Assembly (NCBI RefSeq): GCF_048544455.1
Contig: NC_133526.1
Location: 7,084,001-7,148,000, forward strand
Length of the DNA: 64,000 nt
DNA from: Silene latifolia
Lineage: Eukaryota > Streptophyta > Magnoliopsida > Caryophyllales > Caryophyllaceae
Reading direction: 5' to 3'
Both the position numbers and the translations under genes were made by a program. The stretch's first letter is position 1, and each line of letters opens with the position of its first letter. Shown here in pieces: positions 1 through 10,906 of this stretch. Under the pieces are notes generated by a model that saw only the letters and a program-made list of their open reading frames with translations, did not search any database and was not told the DNA's origin.

Positions 1-776
1 GGATCATAAATTTCATGGTTTGTGGCTCTCTTGATGATTTTATGCTCAAAACATCTCCCATTTGAACGCATAGGAGTTGTGCATCTATTATGAAGAACCC
101 ATATATTACCTAGACGTTTTTTCTCTTGGACCACCAATGATAGATCATTCTCGGAGTGAAATCACTCTTTAATTGATGTGTTGCTATATAAAAAACATAA
201 TTTTCTTTCTTTGATTTAGGACATACTAACTTTCAAAAACCCCATTCACCATAGTTACGGCAATAATCACTAGAATGAAAGACCTACTAATTACAGATTA
301 CTCTATTAGGTTTAGAAGATAGGACAATTATAAACCTTATACAACTTCTTAAACAAAGTTTTCCGTAAAACAAAACAAACCTCCGTGAAGAGTTAGGAAC
401 GATAAACACCTAAGAGGAGGAGGCCGAGGGTGAATTAGGTGTACCTTTTTAAAATTTGTTCTTAACTTAGTTAATTAATAACTTAAGTGAAGAATCTTGA
501 AGTACAAAACTTGAGAAACTTAATAGAATGTAAGTTCACAAGAAAGTACAACAGTTCTATGTCACAGTATTGATGACTGTGACTCAGAACGGGCAACAAG
601 TATAAACGAGAAGGAGCAAAGTATGAGAATGTAAAAGTAAATGAACAACAAATGATGTTTTAAAAATTGGTTCGGCCTCTACTCCGAGGCCTACGTCCAA
701 CCGTTATTTTATTGCTTGTTTAGAAATTACTCAAACGACTAAACCCTTACAATGAAAATAACTCACCAATCTACCC
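1..776. other. no gene recognised
   Basis: AT-rich sequence on both strands with no convincing reading frame. I looked here for the missing N-terminal half of the DUF247 gene that starts further right and did not see it. Confidence 0.5.
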
Positions 777-866
777 CGAGGTTTACAGTTTTTGAAAACA
801 AATTCATTGTAAGACGTCACAGTGCAGCGAACTGATACTTCGAGGTTTACAGTTTTTGAAAACAAA
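777..866. repeat. 26-bp direct repeat at the truncation edge of the DUF247 gene
   Basis: The 26 bases at 777-802 (starting CGAGGTTTACAG) recur exactly at 841-866, 64 bp apart. The second copy runs into the first open codons of the DUF247 fragment. The repeat may mark the junction where the N-terminal part was lost; that link is inference. Confidence 0.75.
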
Positions 867-1569
867 CGAATACTTTAAATTAGAAAAAACGTTTTGCAAA
901 TGCTTAAAGAACAAAGCTCTAAATGCACAAATGAGCCAACGGGATGTTATTGTGTCTGTGAAAAAAGACTTCCCGTGTCTCTGTGATATGAAAACACATG
1001 ATGCTCGGGTTCCAACTGCAACTAAGCTCGCTGAAGCAGGTGTCGTGTTTAGAGCAACGGATAGCAGTCGTTGTAGTAAGCCACTCTTGGACATAGGCAT
1101 TGATGAGGATAACCATGTGTTAATAATTCCGGAGTTGATCATGTGGCATCATACAGAAACATTTTTCAGGAATGCTATGGCATATGAGCTATACAATCAT
1201 ACAGCTAATGGAGACGACGATAAATCTATCAGCGATTACTTGTGCTTCATGGATGACTTGATCAATACTAAAGAAGATGTCGCATTGCTCGTGGAGAATG
1301 GTATAATTCAGAATTGGCTCGAGTCTGATGAAGTCGTGTCAAATCTGTTTAATTCTATCACAAAGAACATACTGGCAGACTATGCATCCTACTCAAAAAT
1401 ATGTGAAGGCTTAAACAGATTCCGTCCTAATATGCGATGGTTAAAAGGAGTTCTTAGGCGAGAGTTTTTCAATGAGCCGAAAGCAATTATGTACTTCGTC
1501 ACTGGAGTACTTATACAAACGGTTGCCTCCATTGCACAGACAGTTGTTACTTTTCGGTCCTCTAAGTGA
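856..1569 (+). pseudogene. DUF247 (UPF0481) protein, N-terminally truncated
   Basis: Plant DUF247 proteins are usually 400-500 residues with a C-terminal membrane anchor; their biochemical role is largely unknown. This frame gives about 237 residues covering only the C-terminal half. Visible family hallmarks are ATKLAEAGVVFRAT, LLDIGI, IIPEL, a TE.FFRNAMAYE block, FMDDLINTKEDVALL and GIIQNWL, then a hydrophobic tail near the end (YFVTGVLIQTVASIAQTVV). The frame is open back to about 796 but has no ATG at the edge; 856 is a TTG, and the first in-frame ATG (MSQRDV) is at 931. The N-terminal half normally present in the family is not upstream in any frame. It is therefore probably a truncated gene copy, although a distant upstream exon cannot be excluded. 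Confidence 0.7.
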
Positions 1570-2126
1570 CTTGTACTTTTCGCCTTCCTAGGGCTGTAAA
1601 CGACTTGAGCCGGCTTATGTTATGAACTCCATATGTATCAATATCGTCTACTTTTATATCAAGCAACCCGAATAGCTTTGTAAATTGTAACAAACAAAAC
1701 ACAAAAACTAAAAATCTATAAAACAAAATTTGAATGAGGTATATTATACTCAATCAGCTGCTAGCACTTTACATTTGCATCTGCAGCTCACAGTAACAAC
1801 CTTTCTGAATGTTTTTAGTCCTTAAACTGACTGCTACATAGGACTTCTATCAATTTTCACTATCATCAACCTTACTATAACCTCGGTAAGGTGCAGTAGA
1901 TTCCGAGTGCACCTCTCGAGAAACCAATCTCGGGTTCACCGGGATAACAATATCCAGGCATAGTATCAATATTTCTCCTTCATTTTTTTCTTTTTTCTCA
2001 CTTTCTCTTCAACTCTCGGTTTTCTCCCATTTGCCTTCATTTTCTACCAAAACGCGCATTTTCTTAAAAATATAAATTCCTTCATCTGTGTGGCATCAGC
2101 CCAATTGTGACGTAGCAAATAGCAAG
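1570..2126. other. intergenic / 3' region between convergent genes
   Basis: No reading frame of note. It separates the DUF247 fragment (+) from the stop codon of the DUF789 gene (-), so it probably holds the 3' untranslated region of the latter. Confidence 0.5.
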
Positions 2127-5100
2127 TCACCTCTGATATAAGGATCGTGAAAGGAAGAACTCGAAGTCTGGATGATTGACCTGAAGCTGCTTTAGCCAAC
2201 GATCTGCAGACTCGGTGAGAGAATTTACAAGAGGGCATTCTGACTCCCTCTTTCCAGTCCATATCACGCCCTTGAATTTATAGGAACCCAAACCAAATGC
2301 TGGTAATGAGAACCTCAGAGTTCCATCAGTTTCCAATGAGTCGATCAACTTGGGAGAATGCATGCTCCCTTCACCTGAGGAAACAAATTTGTGAGCATAC
2401 TCCTAAGTTGTTAAAAGCCAAAAATTTCTTATTTTTTGCTTCTGGATTATGGTGGAACAAAGTAAAAATTCCGTGTAAATCCAACACCCGTACATCATCA
2501 GCTTAGACGGAGCCTAACTACCTAACACCTATTGCACTAGCGCCACTAGGTGGTGCGGGTCATCATCAATACTAATACAGATGCGATTTGCGATTTGTGT
2601 TTTGCAAAGAGCCTCCACATTGAAGATAAGGCTTGCCAAACAGTTGCTAGGGTGATATTTTCAACCCATCTACTTTTGAATCATACAGCAGTAACTTTTG
2701 AAAGAATTGGTTAAATACAGTGGAGTTAACAGAAGGGCTGTTGGGTATGGCAGGAAGGCGTGGCCGCTGCTTGAAGAGAAAGGCGGGCGGCAGCTGGGTA
2801 GAGGAGCGGAGTAAGGAGGGTGGATGGGTAGGCAAGTATGTAAGTGGTAGTATGTACGTAATTATACAATGAGGAAGGCTATACAAATGAATATCAATAT
2901 TTTATCCCAAAACCTATAGTGACCTAAGCAACATAGTTTTAGTTTTTTGGTGCAAGGGGAGCCACAAGGTTTTAATGCTGACTGGATACGAACCCAAGTC
3001 ATGAGACATCTGCTACCTAAGCAACAGGTTCCGAACGTCAAGAAGAGGGTTACCTTCCAAAGGTGTAGAAAGACAATGATATGTCAGAAAACAAGCATCC
3101 AAGTCCTTCAGTGTCGATGCAGAGGGTATTCTGTAAATAGGATACCTGCATATGTCATGAGTGTATGACTAAAATTGGATCACAAAATGCAAAAGAAAAT
3201 ATAAATTAGACATTCAACTGACCATGCCACCGACATCCAACTACTAGGATGCAAATCACAGCTTCTCAATGTTTTGAGCTGTGGATACACGCTTGCTAGT
3301 TCTCCCGCCTGTAACAACAACAAAAAAAACATCATTTAATTTGACTAAGCTGGTGCTAGTAATGTCATTAAGAAAATACATTATAGGTTTGAGTATACTG
3401 ACCTTACTAGCCAGCGGCTCACGACAATAAGGACTTTCTTTCTCGAAAAACTGAAAAAGCATTTCACCCCGAGAACTCCCGCCATCACTTTCATCACTGC
3501 AAAACCCTTCTAGGGATTGTTGCTGCATGCCTAGAGAAGGAAGTGTATTAGAAGCGACCTCTTCTTCCTTTTTTTGAAAATTTTCTGATACTGTGCTGTA
3601 GTTGACGTCTTCTTCAACTTCATAGTCGCTACTGTCATCAGAACTTGAGAGCTTGCAATCATCATCACTCTGCCGACCACTGTTACCAGCATGTCGATCA
3701 GTACTATATGTTGAGTGTCATTTAAACAAACAAAATGAAGCACGGATATTTACTTCATAAGATTAATTTCAAAAGGGGGCAACGAATTAACTATGATGCT
3801 TTGACTCTTCACTTTTAGGGCTAAACACGTCTCCGATACGACACTCAAGAATAGAGGTATGGAACCCACACCCGGCCATCAATTTAACACTGACACTTCT
3901 CCTAGCAGAGACAGAAAGGGAGAAGAAGGAGAGGAAGAGAGATTCTATCAACCATATTTTAGGTATTATGTCCCAAAGATCTCTAAAATGCATTCTAAGA
4001 AAACACTGAATAGTTCAAACTTATAATTAAGTTTCTGCTTTAAAGACATGTCCACATATTTGAATCCTAATTTATAACAGTGTCGTGCCTCAAACTTTGA
4101 GTCATAGTCAATCCGACAATTGGGAATATACTCCTATCTCTCAGACTCCCATCATACCCGAGTCTGACTAGTAGAGCGGCAGAAACAAGTTGGTCTACCT
4201 AAGTTGATCAACTTCTCACAATGAAAGTGGATAAGCTATATACACTAACCTGAAGCTAGAAGGTGATTCGAGTTCAGACAACATTGAGTAGGTAAAGGAA
4301 ACCCTTTCTATCACAAACCCCAAAATCATAAGGGCCAATGTGTCATAAAAGGAGACAAATTAATATGCAGTCCCTAACAGAAGTCTTCCCAGACCAAAAC
4401 CAATTAAATTATGGATTACATTCAATATCTGAGGTACTATTCCGGTACGGGTAACTGTTGTGTGATATAATGGCAGCATTTAGTACCAACTACTATGCAT
4501 CTTACCAATGTTATTAAATTTTATTTCCAACTGGATGTTTACGCATATGGTAGATTAAAGATCTGTCGTGGAAAACACAGACGGCCATTAAAATAGGAAG
4601 CTAAATATCTACGTAACTCGTAATTCCATAATGACATTCACTGGTGAGTAGGTGAAACAAAATCAAACACACTCCGAATGATCCCAAAATACCTTGCAGG
4701 TGTTGTTACCCATAAAACTTGCTATTGACCTAGCTAGGGAGTCCTAAAATGGTAGCTAGACAAAAATTCATTGTGGTTTGGATATTTTCTCTAAAATTAA
4801 GTCCTAGAACCCGCGTGATCTTCAGAGGAATTAATAACTTCCTGCGACTAAGTACATCGACTTTCAAAAGAAAAGAAGCTGCCAACAACATTAGCCCTAA
4901 GTGAGGATACGCACTGACCACACACCAATTACGAGTTACTACCTCAAAAGTCTTCTTCTACACACCCTGATTTAATAATCTGCCTATTTTAATCAATAAG
5001 CCCAATTTGTCTTCTGTTTTGTGAGTAGATTTTTAGAAATGTGGCTTATAACTGAAATGCAGTATCCGAGACTGCTTCATTAGCTATCTCGACTGTGGGT

Positions 5101-7131
5101 GGTTTTTCTAATGCACTATAGCTTACTGAAAAAAAAAACACCAACCTACAAAACAAATTAACAACCCATCTTAAGACTCTTAACATATCTCTCTATCTAG
5201 CGGTTTGAAAGCATTATACACGAAAACGCAACAATAGATGATCAAGAGATGCTATGACAACCACAAGATACACACAAACTAACAGATACCATCTCCGTAT
5301 TACTAAAAAAGCAACTAATTGACTACCATAGAGAGAAACACGAAGTCAACACATCTAGTTAAATAAACACCAATGTGGGAACAAAAATCAGTGAACAATA
5401 TTTCGTGATTACGGAATCAAACTATTAAGAAGGTCAAGTGATTCAGAGAGTTGTTTGCCCCGAATAAGGATAGTAGTATATATAATGTACGTTCCAATGG
5501 TTTTAAGTGTGTTTAGGGATCCTTCCTATGTGATGTCCACAAGAACAGATCTAAAATTTGTTCAAGCGCAATTTTTTTTTGTTTACTATATAGTCGAGAA
5601 GGTAATCATGCTTGCATTACCACCACCACACCACACCACCACCACAATAACAACGACACCACCAGCAACAACAATTTGAGGTTGTCTTACATGATCCAAA
5701 CCATTAAAGAGAAATGGTTAAAAGACAAAACAAACTTCTTAACCCGAGAATTGTGAACCACGCTACATTTCCTCCCTAGATAGAGCAATAGACGGAAAGT
5801 CAAGGGGGGAGTAAAGCACAAAACAAGAGTTAGTTTAGTTGTGACTTGGATAGCAGCGTATCACAAACCCGCAGCTCCTTAGACTACCCTAGAAAGCATG
5901 GTCATTGCTAAAAAAACTAAGCCTTTGCTTCTTTGACTAAATAAACTGTCAGCATATCCATTCCACATCAGTTTGCTGGCATTGACATTAAATTAGCTTA
6001 ACAGATAAAATTTCATCGCCTAACTCGGTCCCAAACATATTCTTTAATGTGACAGCACTAATATAAAAATGCAACTAAAGATGATTTATGATATAAATTG
6101 ACAACCACAACAATAGCAAGAATAAAAAAAAATACTATTTAAATGAATCAACACGTTTCTAAGGCCTAAAACATACACATCAATGATTGGTAAGCATTCA
6201 ATTATTCCAAATCGAATTAAAAAGCGAAATAATTAGTGTGTAAAGGATAAAAGCAAAAGTAGAGGACCTTGATTTGCCATCAAATTTCGAAGATTGACCA
6301 AATAATTGAATAGCAGATAGATATGGAACATAATATTGGACAATCCCGTCGTCAATGCCATTGAGAACCAAAGGAACACCAGCACCATATGCACTGCATT
6401 CCCTGAATGAATCCCACAAATCGCCTAGTGTAAAATAATGTTGATATTCTACATCACATGTTCTCCATCCCTTCATTGTTGTCTGCCCACCAACCAAACA
6501 AACAGACAAAACTTAGCAACTTAATCAAAAATACAACCACAACATTTACCCAATGGCTCCCATAAATTGCGAGGTAAGGAGGGGTCGGATGTACACGGCC
6601 TTACCCTTTTGCTAGGGAAACAAAGATAGCACAAAGAGGCCGTTTTCGGATGACCCAAGATGAAAATTAGTAAATTAATCAAAAATACAGCATTACCCCA
6701 CTTAGAGGGGACAAAGATAACACAAACAAACTGTTTTGGAATGACTCCGGGATAAAAATTGCGTCCCATTGAATGACTAAATTAAAAAATTTGAAAAATA
6801 AACCTAAAGAATTAAAATGAAAAGTTCAAACCTTGGAGAAATACTGGGCAGCAACAGAAGGAATTGTTGATTCCAAAAACCTAGAAAGATTATTTTGAAC
6901 AATACCCAATTTCAATTTCTCATCTTTAGGACTACCCACATTTCCATTAACCAAAACCTCAACTTTTTCATCAATTGATGCAACAAAGTTCAACTCTTTT
7001 TGCACTTTTTGCTCTTGTTTCTTCTTCAAATTCTTATTTTTTCTAGATTTTACAGGAATATACAAGTCATCTTCATCACAAATAGTATTACCATTCCCAA
7101 AATTCATGTTTGAACCTACCATTTTTTTCAC
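2127..7131 (-). CDS. DUF789 family protein, six (possibly seven) coding exons
   Basis: I built this gene from splice signals and family motifs. Exons on the minus strand are 7131-6832, 6482-6268, 3703-3403, 3308-3223, 3145-3054 and 2374-2127. All junctions are GT/AG and keep frame, giving 413 aa. Exon 1 has a basic Lys-rich stretch and ends with [16 protein letters not shown]. Exon 2 begins [15 protein letters not shown] and carries [23 protein letters not shown] in two overlapping blocks plus [15 protein letters not shown]. Exon 3 is acidic and Ser-rich, then reads [20 protein letters not shown]. Later exons give [47 protein letters not shown] and [11 protein letters not shown], all in the order typical of plant DUF789 proteins. 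A further in-frame 54-nt exon at 4303-4250 is possible; its acceptor has a poor pyrimidine tract. The molecular function of the family is unknown. The gene looks intact. Confidence 0.88.
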
Positions 7132-8472
7132 TGAAAATTGCTTAAAAAAATTAAAAATTCAATCTTTTGGTGAATTAAAAAATGGTATAAAAAACCCAAA
7201 AGATTGAGTCTTGTTTGGTTTTTATAGTACCCAATGAAGTAAAATGAAAAGGGTATCTTTTATTTTCTTAAAAAAATAAAGTTTTAAGTAACTAAATCAT
7301 ATAGGATCTTCTTCTTCTTCAACAACAATAATGCAAAAATGTTTGTTTTTTTGTTTTGTTTTTGTTTTGAGTGTTTTTGTGTTGTGTGTTGGGTGTGTGT
7401 TGTTTGCGGCGTTGAAGTGTTGTAATTTTGAGAGAAGTTGACTGTTTAAGGGGGAGTTTAGAGAGTAGGGACAATTGGACAAAAGGGGATGAAGAAAGGA
7501 ATACAAGGTTTACAAATGAGAGAAGTTTGTGTTTTAAGAGAGAAGAAAAAAGAGAATATCCCTAGATTAAGGGTTAAGTGTGGATTTCTTCATTTTGTTT
7601 GAGGGAATAATGTGGTTTCAATAGGGTTTTTGAAACTTGATGCTTATGTTAGGCAAATAATTTGGTGGACTTGAATTTGATTTTATATGTTTAGATTGTG
7701 GATTGGTATGTGTTTCATTAGAGATCTTTGTTTAGGACACGAGTATTCATTTTAAAGTTAAAACGGGTTAAATAATATGAATATAACAAAAGCATGATGC
7801 ATGATATTAGCAAAAACTTTTCATATCTATGCAAATGGTATGTTACTATGTTATAGTGTATTTCATACGGGATAATATTTTAGTTTTTTTGGTAGTTTAT
7901 GGTCATGACTCATGAGGAATGAACGTCGTCTTTTTTATATAGAGTATGAGATAATAGATCAGTTAGAAGTTTTGAAAATAATGATTTTATCTCTCACATG
8001 TAACATCTTAGTTTTCCTAAATAGTTTTGACTCTTGATTGTACGGAACTATGGAAGGAAAAGGTAACAACTTCGTGAGTTAAAGATGAAGAATGAATTGC
8101 CGTGTAGTTTGATCTTGCAAGGAAATATCGTATGTCAAAAAGTGGGATGTGATTGTACGTTTATAATACTAATCACGTAGAAAAGGTGATTAACGTTGAA
8201 TCTACCCAAAAATTTATTACATGTTTTGTTAAAAAAAATGTCTTTATAAAGTGGTTGTAATAAATCACCATACTTTTAATCTAACCATGGTTGAAACTAT
8301 TTTCAAAAAACTACGTTCAAACATGTTTTAACATGTTATGCGCATTTTAAACAACACAAATTTTATTTTTATGAAAAATTATACCTTTTGAAACATAATA
8401 TGTCATTTCTTTTGCACTACTATGTTTAGGTTCCATTTATCGTATGCAACATATTTAAGAATTTGTACGGAT
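7132..8472. other. 5' flank of the DUF789 gene and intergenic DNA
   Basis: Upstream sequence with short T-, GT- and GA-rich tracts around 7,290-7,550 that probably belong to the DUF789 promoter or 5' untranslated region. Beyond that the DNA is AT-rich and I see no gene. Confidence 0.45.
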
Positions 8473-8580
8473 ATGTTATTTATTGGCTAATTCCTTAATC
8501 AAGGTTTATTAATTCTACAATTAGCAATTAATTAACCAATATGCAACATAAACCTTCATTTTACAGCCAATAAATAACAT
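8473..8580. repeat. small inverted repeat (16-bp arms)
   Basis: ATGTTATTTATTGGCT at 8473-8488 is matched by its exact reverse complement at 8565-8580, with 76 bp between. It may be a tiny MITE or a chance hairpin in AT-rich DNA. No target duplication is evident. Confidence 0.5.
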
Positions 8581-8650
8581 TTCTTCAGGAGGATTAAAGA
8601 ATTAAAAAACTTTCATTAAAAGAGAAACTTTGATTAATTAACGTAATTTA

Positions 8651-9373
8651 TTTTCGCAGTACGTATTTTACTCATTACAGTACTTTTTACACACTATTTT
8701 CCATTTACATACCCTTATTGACTATTGTACATCCAAAAGAGAAAAAAAAAAACATGGAGTACTCCGACTACCATGTTGAACCACCACCATAGACCTCACC
8801 CCTGGCCCCACCGTCGGATCCTCGATGTCCGTTCGGCCACACGTCACCATTCCCCTCGTCCTGTTGTACCAACAAACCCACCCTCCTCCGACGGCCATTC
8901 TCACCCTCCGTAATTCGAAAAACCCAGATGTACACCTATAAGTCTATAACCCAGATATACTACCAACTTCATATGTCAACTTAAACAAATGTCTTGCCTA
9001 ATTGACAATTTATGTCGTTAATGTTTGGTCCACTAATAATGGCATACAATGATACAAGGGTTCTCCTGGTAATCATGGTTATCCCCAATTCCCCATCACT
9101 CTAATTATGTATCAAGATATCAAATTGTCCGCCTCCGTTTCCTATGCGACTATGCAAAATCAGTCGTTTCTGACGGTGGTGGTGTATGGTGGTTTACGGC
9201 GATGACATAGGGCGGTGATTGACGGTGATGAATGATTGCAGTGATGGGTAGAAGTCTAGAAAAGGAGATGAGAATTGAAAGAATAACAAATTAGAGAGAA
9301 AGAAGATGAGGGGAATGAGAGGGGTAAAAGAGTCAATAGTGTACTGCAAAGAGTAAAATGCGTACTGCGAAAA
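8651..9373. mobile_element. inverted-repeat element, about 0.72 kb, superfamily unknown
   Basis: The left end TTTTCGCAGTACG at 8651 is matched by CGTACTGCGAAAA ending at 9373. The similarity continues inward for about 40 bp with a few differences (ATTTTACTC.TT.CAGTAC). The interior has no transposase, only GGTGGTGG-like and CCACCA-like tracts. I see no clean target duplication, so the exact ends are uncertain. Confidence 0.6.
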
Positions 9374-9570
9374 TCAACACCCCCGGTTGGATCGGGGGCA
9401 AACGCCTACGAAAAGATCGCTTAGATTTAATAAAGGGTCGCTTGGATTTATCCATAGTTTGTTTAATTTCTGCCTTATACCAAAATTCCTACTTCGTATT
9501 AAAAATTTTTTAGGTCCAGCCAAAATAGGATTAGGTTTGTTTATTTATCTTTATATTTATTTTTTTAATA

Positions 9571-10056
9571 GGGTAATGCTAAATACAACCCACTGGGTTG
9601 TATTTAAGTACAACCCACTGGGTTGTATTTAAGCATTAAATACCTTCTAATTTGGGTATTAATTTAGGATTTTTTTTTTTTTGGTGAGAAGAAGCGGAAT
9701 ACATCCAAGAAAATAAAGCTAAAATAAAACACAAAGCAAAAAGAAAACTAAAACCGCAAAGCTACTAAGCCGAATAAAAGGGAACCCTCCGAGGCCACCA
9801 GACTCCTCCGATATCTTGCTCCATTAGACGGAAGAGTTGGTCTGGCATATTAGAGAAGTCATAGTTAATCAATTTTTGTCCCTGCACAACTCCTCTATTA
9901 GCCAGCCAATCCGCACAAGAGTTTGCTTCCCGGTATTAATTTAGGAATTGAGAACTAAATTACACATTAACCAATACAATTAATGCAAATATTAAGAATT
10001 TATTTCCTCTTTTGGTTTCTTAAATACAACCCACTGGGTTGTATTTATCATTACCC
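9571..10056. mobile_element. MITE with 38-bp terminal inverted repeats, split by a LINE fragment
   Basis: The left end GGGTAATGCTAAATACAACC and the inverted right end GGGTAATGATAAATACAACC agree at about 36 of 38 positions. Within each arm lies a palindrome, ACAACCCACTGGGTTGT, and the left arm carries it twice. Removing the LINE piece and one target copy leaves roughly 210 bp, a normal MITE size. Flanks are TTAAT-rich on both sides, but the exact duplication is ambiguous, so I leave the superfamily open. Confidence 0.75.
9655..9946 (-). mobile_element. 5'-truncated LINE tail with a 15-bp target-site duplication
   Basis: The 15-mer GGTATTAATTTAGGA flanks the insert at 9655-9669 and 9932-9946. 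The insert itself is 9670-9931. On the minus strand it reads the last part of a plant LINE RNase H region (EANSCADWLANRGVV, then about 40 more codons to a stop), an untranslated tail, and a poly-A run seen as T's at 9670-9682. Poly-A, 5' truncation and a long duplication are the marks of target-primed reverse transcription. The family is L1-like by the CADWLA motif. Confidence 0.88.
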
Positions 10057-10238
10057 TTAATTAAATTACAAATTAAATCGATTTGTCCACTATCAGTCCA
10101 ATTTGTCTATTTTCTCAAAAGAAGAACTCCATTAATTAATACTCTTGAAATTAATGATCATATCATCCATTTATGATTTAACACTTTAATTCAGTCTTCA
10201 ATTAACAAGAGAGGAAATATAAGACGTGAATTAATTTT

Positions 10239-10435
10239 CACAAATTCTCATTGAAGACATGACATATCCGTCACAAGTTGAAGACGGATATCATTTTACC
10301 TCACAATGTACCCACTTTTTCTCTCTCTGCAACACTATTCATGTGATCCCCTTTCTCCACTAACCCATTTTGTTACCATTTTATCTCACAAAATATCCGT
10401 CACAAATGGTAACCCGTCACAAGGGAGACCAATTG
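10239..10435. mobile_element. MULE-type MITE, 197 bp, 9-bp TSD
   Basis: Perfect duplications ATTAATTTT lie at 10230-10238 and 10436-10444. The ends are imperfect inverted repeats (CACAAATTCTCATTGAAGAC against CAATTGGTCTCCCTTGTGAC). The interior shares ATCCGTCACAAG and CCCGTCACAAG with the elements at 37217 and 55861, so the three form one family. A 9-bp duplication points to the Mutator superfamily. Confidence 0.8.
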
Positions 10436-10906
10436 ATTAATTTTACCGTTGAAAAAGAATCTATGAGCAGACTCAACCTATCCTTTTATTTCATTTAGTA
10501 TATCGAGGTCCATGCCCAGAAAAAACGAACTGGTGGAAAGATCATGAAACTAATTACGTTAATAAACCGATACAAAGCACAACCTCGGCCCAAGTTACAC
10601 TATAGTCACATTTAAGACGATAACAAATTAAAATGTACTGCGTAGGTGTAGTGGAAGTAGGAAACTCTCCAACAAAAAACATCCTCATACATAAAAACAT
10701 GATGCACAAATTCAACTCCGGCAGTATAGCCAACACCGAATATTTGGAAAGAACGGAAAAGATGCTTCCTTGCTCTCATAAGCCATAACAGAGGACAATT
10801 GCATTCGCAGAAACTATGATACATGCATTGCTAATGAACTAGAAACATTTTTCAGTCTTTAAACTAGATAAAATCCCTTTCAAATACCAGGATCTTAAAT
10901 TCTACC

